From Alligator mississippiensis (taxonomy: Eukaryota; Chordata; Crocodylia; Alligatoridae): 64,000 nt of DNA. How positions within the stretch are numbered: the stretch's first letter is position 1; each line of letters starts with the position of its first letter. Of the stretch, positions 57,571 to 64,000 are shown piece after piece. The position numbers were made by a program, and so were the translations under genes. Where the stretch lies: the NCBI RefSeq assembly GCF_030867095.1, contig NC_081828.1, forward strand, positions 213,348,978 to 213,412,977, in the 5' to 3' direction. Under the pieces are notes generated by a model. The model was not told the origin of the DNA. It did no database searches and worked only from the letters and a program-made list of their open reading frames with translations.

Positions 57571-60261
57571 GCCTTAGCAATGACCTCTGAAGCAGCAGCC
57601 TCGGGAAAGGAGGTGGTGGACCCGAGGCAGGGGCACCTACAACTACTGGCCTTACACAAATAGGAGGACTTCAGCTGGACTAGCTGCACTGGGACAGCTG
57701 CATCCTTTCCAATGAGCTGTGCCCATCCACTTGAAGATGGTCTATTGAAACCCCTGTGCAGCAGGAAAGGGAGAGAGAAGAGAAGCTGTTAGGAGCAAAA
57801 CTTAGATGTCTACCCCCCAGCCTGTGTCTTCACAGCTGGGCTGGGCACAGGGTGCTTTTAGCACCTTTGGGTATGCCGCCCTCCTGCATTTAAAGCCATC
57901 AGTGGCACAGTAGCAAGCGCCCGTGTGCTGAGAGAGGGCTGGGACCCCAGGAAGGCAAGGCCTCTGTGTCTCTGTCCATCTAACTTCTGCACCATTGCGC
58001 TGAGGCTAAAAGCAGACCACTGGCTTAATCCGAGGCTGTATCAAAACAGGGTGGGACAATCATTTACATGGGAATTAGTCTTCATTATCCAGGGGGCAAA
58101 TGTTAGTTCACAGTTACTTAGAGTGGGCTTGTATGTCTGTAGGATCCCAGACTAAAAGGTTTTTCCCCTCCTCCCTCTGGTTTTCACTTTAGAGCCATCC
58201 CTGCTTGGAGTGAGGGTGGTGGGAGGAAGGGGGCATTGGGGTCGTTGCCTCTGTGAAAGAGAGATTTGAATTGAAACATCTCAGGGAAGGGACTGTTTGC
58301 TGTCCCGACCTGCTTTCCAATCTCAGCTGCTATAATGAAAAGGCCAAAAGAGTCATTTAGCCAGACTTTGCCACTCAGTAATCTCACCGCCCTCCCCATC
58401 CCTTCGGCCGGCCGCGTGCCCTGGAGACCTCAGACGGCCTTGGCAGGGTGAGCTGGAAAGCTTGGCATCCTCCTCATTTGTTCATTGCCACCACCCACCC
58501 CAGAAGTGGCTGCATTTCAGCATGTGTCTGTGTAAATCAAGCAGGATTTGGGGGATTTTTAGAGGATGGAGTCCAATGTGAAATATTTGTCTCTTTGGAA
58601 GAAAGGGGCCTTGATAAACCTTTGAATGGGAGCTGGAAAGCTGAGAGCGGCGGGTTTTTTTTTTCCCCATGCCGAAACAGGATTAAAAAACACCAAGAGG
58701 GACCTAAAAAACCCCTAATATTGGGAAATAGCAAACACAGACCGTGGCTGAAACGCCATCAAGAGTCCTCAGCATCTGGATGAAGCTACCATAGGAGGCA
58801 GCTGAGGCAGGATGTGAACCAGTGCTGAGCCTCGGCCATGGCTGTGTCTGGAGGAGGGTGTGACTGAAAGAGAAGCAGGAAGATTGAAGCAAATAACAGG
58901 CAGGCATGTTAGTCCAGATAGCTTCTGCCAGCCCTTGGGCTGCTCCTTAGGGGTTAGCAAATCCCTAAAGAGTTGCAGTGATCCATCCGTCTCATAGACC
59001 TACTGGATGCCCTTGGGAAGGGGAGACGTAGCTGCAACTGTAAGTGGTTTAGGGGGCAAAATGAACTCCATTGCCCTTGATCAGAGGAACCAGCAGCTTT
59101 GTGTGCTTGCATCTAGGCAAGCATGTGACTATCCAAGCCTGGGATCCCCTCAAATAGGACTTTGGCTTGGGATCTCAGTTTGCTAAATCTGCTTCCTGGG
59201 ACCCTTATACAGCAGCACGTTCCCAGGCAAAATCCCAGCAAAACCCACGAGGCTCCTGCCTGCACGGAAACCGCAGGATCCCTGGAGCTTCAGGATGGGA
59301 GACCTATGATACAGATGGAAAGATATCAGGCCTGATTTTTTATATTAAAATCACAGAAAAATAGGGCTGGCAAGAGGTCACATCACACCACGGCATGATC
59401 AGCCCTACCTAAACGGTTTGACCCTGGACGCTGCTTTTGGCACTGACACCAGCCCTGCTCCCAGCCTCTGTTGGAGGCATGCCTGGCTCACTCTGCACTA
59501 CAGCAATTCCTCTTGGATGCATAGCGTCCATTAGAGCAGCCTCAAGGTTGCTTTAACATACCCCATTGTCCAGGTAGCTGCTGCGTGACAGTATAATGGA
59601 TCATTGACCATCAACCTCTCCATTGCAATCATTTTTGGGCGGCCCCCAACCAAGGACAGAGCTAGGTGTCACATCGTTTCACTATGAATTCCTTCAGCCT
59701 TTGAAGCCTGGATTGCTTGGGTAAGAGTATTTATGACGCACTTTCCAAGCAAGGGAAATCGGCTTTCAGAACGTGTTCGCTTTGAAAGATGACAATAACC
59801 TCCCCCCACCCACCCGCCCACTCAGTCCCACGTAAATTAGAGCAAAGCAAGAGATGCACAATAAAAAAACACCATTGCAGACACTGGGAACGAGACAAGG
59901 GGGAAACAAGTGAGCGTATCCCTCAGAGATATGCTCTAAATCTCGTTACACAGTCGCTGTCGGCCTTTTGTAATTAGCAGACGCAGTCAAATCTGCATTT
60001 GCAGGGAAATGACAGCCAGTATAACAGGCAAGAAGTGTTTGAGAGCCCACATGCGGCTCTCCCGTGACTGCTGGCAACACCAGACAGCCCCCTACGAGAT
60101 TCATAAGCAATGCAGGGTGCCTGGATCGCTTCCCACGGTCATCCCTGGGGGCGCTGCAACATCCCCAGCTTGGGATCTCAAAGAGATTTAGGGATGTTTC
60201 CCGACCTGTGCTGGGAAAGAGAGAAAGGACAAATCCTTTGGCTAGGTCAGCAGCGGCAGAC
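57571..60261. other. Intergenic sequence
   Basis: Apart from the CR1-like piece at 59345-59600, no gene, conserved reading frame or named repeat was recognised. A CCCCACCCACCCGCCCACTC run is near 59802. Confidence 0.55.
59345..59600 (-). mobile_element. Diverged CR1-like antisense fragment
   Basis: ATAGGGCTGGCAAGAGGTCA then CATCACACCACGGCATGATC AGCCCTACCTAAACGG resembles an antisense CR1 3' start (gggctggaa-ggacctca ... ggatcagccctacctaaa). The rest is poorly conserved. Confidence 0.5.
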
Positions 60262-60472
60262 TCAGGAGATCTGTGGTCTTAACTTGGTTCTGCCACTAAC
60301 CTCCCATATGACCTTGGGCAACTCACTTTGCCTCACTTTGCTTGGACTGTAAGCATATCAGGGCAGAGACCCTGTAGATGCCATGTGTAGTCACAGCACG
60401 AGTCTGAACGGGGCCCTGATCTCAGCACGAGTCTGAAGATGCCGGCAATAGTAATACCGGTAATAATAAAAG
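60262..60472 (+). repeat. MIR/CORE-SINE copy
   Basis: TTCTGCCACTAACCTCCCAT then ATGACCTTGGGCAACTCACT TTGCCTCA matches the MIR core. It is followed by GCTTGGACTGTAAGCATATC, AGGGCAGAGACCCTG, GGGGCCCTGATCTCAG and AATAATAAAAG, the LINE-derived tail found in reptile CORE-SINEs. Sense orientation, with a partial internal duplication of CTCAGCACGAGTCTGAA. Confidence 0.75.
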
Positions 60473-61084
60473 AAAGCTTGTTTCACCCACAGCTGCAATG
60501 AGGCTGCCTCTGGGGTGACCTGCAACCGTGGCACAACCATCAGGCAGAGGAAATGGAGGAAGTTGTGTCCGGGGTAGGCAACATGTTAAGTGGTGTCATT
60601 TGGTGAGGATGCTGGGGGGCTTTTTTAGCACCTTTTTCGGACACAAAACGCTAGCAGTACTCTGCAAGTAGCCTTGCAGGGTATAGGTACCGTGGAGTCA
60701 CAGCTGCTCTGCAGTAACTACCTGTGTGCATGCTCTTCCCCTGGGATGTGTAGAAGCTAAATGAAGGTAACTTACCCCAGTTTCACTTACCCCAGGACAA
60801 GAGCATGCACATGGGCTGCTGATGCGTGGGAAAGCCCCACTTGCTTTTCCTCACTGTACCTTGTTCGATCGCCCATGCTCTGGGGCACCAGTGGGAAGAA
60901 CAACACAGGGCACAAGGCAGTGGGGAATCATGACCCGGGAGCCACAGCTACGCTGTCACAGGAGGTGCCATGGGGGCAGGATGGTCCAGCCATCTGCTTT
61001 ATTTCTCAGCTAGGAAATGTGCTCTGAAAACCTAGCCCAGCTTGCTGCCTGCTCAGAGTAGGGTCTGAATAGACGTCCTTCTGC

Positions 61085-61510
61085 TTGGTCCGGGAAAGAT
61101 CCTGGAACGACTCCACTGCAGAGCAACCAAAGTGATCGGTGCCTGGAAAGCAAGACTTAGGTGGAAAGGCTGAAAGAACAAGGGTCATTTAGTCTGGAGA
61201 AGAGAAGACGGAGGGTGGATTCGATCGTTTGAAGGGAGATCACAGAAAGGATGGAGATGGGCTTCTCTCCGTGGCTGTAGGGGACAGGACTAAGAGTGAC
61301 GGCATCAAGTTGCAGCGGGGGAAACTGAGGTTGGAGATGAGGAGGGACTTTGTGACTAGGAAGGTGGTCAGGCACTGCAACAGGCTGCCCAGAGAAGTGG
61401 TGGCATCTCCACCCCTGGATGTTTCCAAGAGCAGGTTGGACAGACGCTTGGCTGGGATGGTTTAGTCAGCGATGATCCGGGCTGGGCTAGATGACCTTGT
61501 GAGGTCCCTT
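61085..61510 (+). mobile_element. CR1-type LINE 3' fragment, sense
   Basis: CTGGAGAAGAGAAGACGGAG, AGTTGCAGCGGGGGAAACTG, AGGTTGGAGATGAGGAGGGA, CTGCAACAGGCTGCCCAGAG AAGTGGTGG and GGGCTAGATGACCTTGTGAG GTCCCTTC give a complete CR1 3' order. The reading frame is broken. Confidence 0.85.
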
Positions 61511-61994
61511 CTTTTCTTGGATCCTCCATGTGCCGGGATGGCTACAAGCCATGCCACCTGGTTTGGAGACCTCCTAGGAGACAGGTCTTGCATTTTCCAG
61601 GAGACTGTCCGTACATGGGGGATGCAGTCCGGGATGATGGAGCCGGCTGCCCTGTTCCCAAGCAATAAAAAAAGCACCGAAGCTGTGTCTGGGATAGGAC
61701 ACTGTCCCATGGGCCAGGAAACATTTTGCCACGAATGGAGTCAAGTGGGGAGTGTCAGGTCTGCCAAAGAAATTGCAAGATTAGCTTAAAAATCATAAGA
61801 TTTTAAAATGATGCTGGGGAAGGAGGGTGTCCTTCTGATTTGCCTCCTGGAAGAGATTTTCAAGCCTTTCTCTGCAATCAGGAGGGCGAGCAGCTCCCTT
61901 GTTCGGGAAAGGGAAGCCAGAGGCCTGCTGCTGGCATATGCATTTGTGACCTCTCTAAAGGGAAAAGAATCCTGTGCAAGAGCGTGAGGCTTGT

Positions 61995-62050
61995 GACCAA
62001 ACTTGTGTCACTGCCCTGTGCCTCGGTTTCCCCCTTGGCAGTGTGCGCAT
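61995..62050 (+). repeat. MIR-like fragment
   Basis: CTTGTGTCACTGCCCTGTGC CTCGGTTTCCCCCTTGGCAG resembles the MIR segment gtgcctcagtttcccc. Short. Confidence 0.4.
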
Positions 62051-62254
62051 GGCAGGGGCACGTGCGTGCAGAGCACAGCTGGCCGTGATCTCAGAGTCCC
62101 CCTGAACGGCATCTGGGATCGGATGCAGGGTTGTGAGCTGTCAGCTCTGCTTTTTGATGTGTACGTGCACGCGAGTAAGATGGAAGCGTGCAGCAGCTGT
62201 ATGAGCAGGGGCACGCGAGTCTCTAGCCTGGCATAACTGTGCAAAAACCAGGGG

Positions 62255-63345
62255 TGTATGGGTCGAGTGTGTGTGTGTGCAGGGAGTGAGGTCACGGAGA
62301 GCTGCATCAGAGGTATGCTTGTAGGTGAGGAAGAGAGAAGCGGTGTTTGTGAGATGCATGTATGTGTGTGGCAGTGGGTGTGTGCATCAGCATGGCAGAG
62401 GCAGTAAAGTGTTTGTGTGCCTGGCAGGTGCATGTGTATGTGTTGGGCAGTGTGTGTGTGCAGATGCATGTGTCACTGGGAGTGTGTGCATGTATTGGAG
62501 ATGCATGCATGTGTGTGTGGCACTGCGGGTATGCATGCATAGATGTGTGCATGTGCGTGTGCATGGCAGATGCATGAATGCGTGTGTGGTGCTGGGTATA
62601 TGCACATAAGCAGATGTGTGCATGTGCGTGTGTGTGGCACTGTCGGTATATATGCATAGATGTGTGCATGTGTGGCAGATGCATGCACATGTATGTGGCA
62701 CTGGCATGTGTACATAGATGTGTGCATGTGTGTGTGCATGGCAGATGCATGCATGTGTGTGTGTGGCACTGGCATATGTACATAGCAGATGTGTGCATGT
62801 GCGTGTGCATGGCAGGTGCATGCATGTCACTGTGGGTATATGTGCATAGATGTGTGCATGTGCGTGTGCACATGACAGACGCATGTGTGCGTGGCACTGT
62901 GGCTAGGTATGCATAGATGTGTGCATGTGTGGCAGATGCATGCACATGTATGTGGCACTGGCATGTGTACATAGCAGATGTGTGCATGTGTGTGTGCATG
63001 GCAGATGCATGCACATGTATGTGGCACTGGCATGTGTACATAGCAGATGTGTGCATGTGCGTGTGCATGGCAGGTGCATGCATGTCACTGTGGGTATATG
63101 TACATAGATGTGTGCATGTGCGTGTGCACATGACAGACGCATGTGTGCGTGGCAGTGTGGGTAGGTATGCATAGATGTGTGCATGTGCGTGTGCACGGCA
63201 GATGCATGCACATGCACGTGGCACTGGGTGTATGCACATGAGCAGATGTGTGCATGTGCGTGTGCATATGACAGATACACGCGTGTGTGTGCGGCGCGGC
63301 ACTGTGGGTGTAGGTGCCTAGCAGATGTGCGTGTCCGTGTGGCAG
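62255..63345 (+). repeat. TG-rich minisatellite with higher-order structure
   Basis: Tandem, degenerate units of roughly 65-75 bp built on AGATGTGTGCATGTGCGTGT, GCATGGCAGATGCATGCA and TGTGGCACTGGCATGTGTAC ATAGC. A block of about 140 bp near 62791-62930 recurs about 258 bp later at 63049-63190 almost unchanged, indicating recent higher-order duplication. It is open on several frames only because of its composition. Confidence 0.85.
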
Positions 63346-63371
63346 CGTGTGTGTGTGTGTGTGTGTGTGTG
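63346..63371 (+). repeat. (GT)n microsatellite
   Basis: About 13 GT units just 70-100 bp before the CpG island. Confidence 0.9.
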
Positions 63372-63439
63372 CGCAGCCGGCAGATGTACGCGCGGCATGC
63401 GTGCAGGTCTGTGGCAGGGCCCCGGGTGTGCAAGGTGTG

Positions 63440-63680
63440 CATGTGCGTGCGCGCGGCCCCTTTAAAGGCGCGGCCGGGCCCAGCTGACGCGGCGGCTGCA
63501 GGCGGAGCGGAGCGGGGCGGGGGGAGCGGATCGCGGAGCGGCGCGGAGCGGATAGCGGAGCGGGCGGCTTCGCCTGGCGGCCCCGCGCGGCCCTTCATGG
63601 AGAGCGCGGAGCCCCGGCCCCGGCCCCGCGCCGCCGGGCTCCAAAATGGTACCTACCGCGCCCCCCCTCCCCCTGCCTGC
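63440..63680 (+). promoter_or_regulatory. CpG island promoter of the next + strand gene
   Basis: The sequence shifts abruptly from TG/CA-rich to dense CpG: CGCGGCCGGGCCCAGCTGAC, repeated GGAGCGG units and GC boxes such as GGGGCGGGG at 63514-63522. No TATA box is evident; TTTAAAGG at 63460 is the nearest A/T-rich motif. This is typical of a vertebrate housekeeping-type start region. The direction is inferred from the short ORF and donor that follow. Conserved gene order downstream of NKTR makes ZBTB47 the leading candidate, as inference only. Confidence 0.65.
63597..63650 (+). CDS. Candidate first coding exon, or 5' UTR, of the next gene
   Basis: The first ATG in the CpG island opens [18 protein letters not shown] in a weak Kozak context (pyrimidine at -3, G at +4). 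It reaches ATG|GTACCT at about 63646-63653, a weak possible donor. The peptide is Pro/Arg-rich and I do not recognise it. It may be an untranslated first exon, as vertebrate ZBTB47 begins coding further downstream as I recall. Low confidence as protein. Confidence 0.3.
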
Positions 63681-63740
63681 GTGTGCGTGTGTGTGTGTGT
63701 GCGCGTGTGCGTGTGTGTGTGTGCGTGTGCGCGGGGGGGC
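63678..63740 (+). repeat. (TG/CG)n simple repeat after the CpG island
   Basis: TGCGTGTGCGTGTGTGTGTG-type alternating purine-pyrimidine sequence, followed by GCGGGGGGG. Confidence 0.85.
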
Positions 63741-63775
63741 TTGCACACCCCTGCCAGGGGAGCGGTGCTCTGTGT

Positions 63776-63838
63776 GTGTGCGAGCGCAAACCGGCGGCTG
63801 GGGGGGGGGGGTTGCACACCCATGTCAAGGAAGCAGTG

Positions 63839-63886
<48 letters not shown>

Positions 63887-63990
63887 GCGGGGGGGGGCAC
63901 TGGGGGTTGTGTAGATGCCACAAGGCAGGAAGATGTGCGGTGTGCATGCTGGGAGGGGTTTGCACACCGATGCCAAGGAAGCAGGTTGTG
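63776..63990 (+). repeat. Tandem GC/TG units with a 43-base (TG)n
   Basis: The blocks GGGGCTTGCACACCCCTGCC, GGGGGGTTGCACACCCATGT and GGGGTTTGCACACCGATGCC (near 63737, 63808, 63956) begin similar units carrying AAGGAAGCAG and GTGTGTG runs. The purest (TG)n is at 63842-63884. It lies in the candidate first intron. Confidence 0.75.
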
Positions 63991-64000
63991 TGTGTGCTTG

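Noticed and set aside
61229-61465. 78-residue + strand frame as a gene
   Set aside because: It is the degraded C-terminal frame of a CR1 LINE, already annotated as a mobile element.
62307-63302. 331-residue minus-strand frame rich in His, Thr, Met and Ala
   Set aside because: It is a translation of the TG/CA minisatellite, where stop codons are rare by composition. Several other frames are equally open.
62255-63345. CRISPR-like array because of regular repeats
   Set aside because: The units are degenerate and contiguous with no unique spacers, and the genome is vertebrate.
63177-63914. 245-residue + strand frame across the CpG island
   Set aside because: It runs through minisatellite, promoter and microsatellite sequence. 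Only the ATG at 63597 is a plausible start.

Overview
The window is vertebrate nuclear DNA. A single large multi-exon gene, NKTR (natural killer triggering receptor, a cyclophilin plus SR-rich nuclear protein), runs on the + strand from before the window to about 42.6 kb. Many CR1-type LINE 3' ends, a few MIR/CORE-SINE relics, many short foldback DNA elements and the absence of recognisable L1 or Alu point to a sauropsid. I lean towards a crocodilian, with a turtle as the alternative; this is inference from repeat style.

Layout. 1-4965 is the intron upstream of the first coding exon seen. Fifteen coding exons (4966-40318) give one continuous 1467-codon reading frame with consistent splice phases. 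The gene starts inside the cyclophilin fold: about 19 N-terminal codons lie upstream of the window. Exons 1-6 encode the cyclophilin domain, including a 30-nt microexon. Exon 7 encodes a serine/acidic then basic tract, exons 8-10 carry the conserved [13 protein letters not shown] linker, and exon 11 is a giant 2958-nt SR/K-rich exon. Exons 12-15 encode the C-terminal RS tail. A 3' UTR of about 2.3 kb with two AATAAA signals follows.

42.6-63.4 kb is intergenic and holds dead repeats: CR1 copies in both orientations, a degraded minus-strand LINE reverse transcriptase split by about 1.1 kb of other DNA, MIR-like copies, and several inverted-repeat systems. At 62.25-63.4 kb a TG-rich minisatellite with higher-order structure abuts a CpG island (about 63.44-63.68 kb). 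This looks like the promoter and first exon of the next + strand gene. Conserved vertebrate gene order suggests ZBTB47, but the exon itself is too short to prove it.

No bacterial-type system, CRISPR array, rRNA or tRNA gene was seen. The most unusual material is a set of palindromic-core (foldback) non-autonomous elements in the introns and downstream DNA, the interleaved inverted repeats at 54.07-55.75 kb, and the microexon and split-codon substitution in the cyclophilin domain of NKTR.
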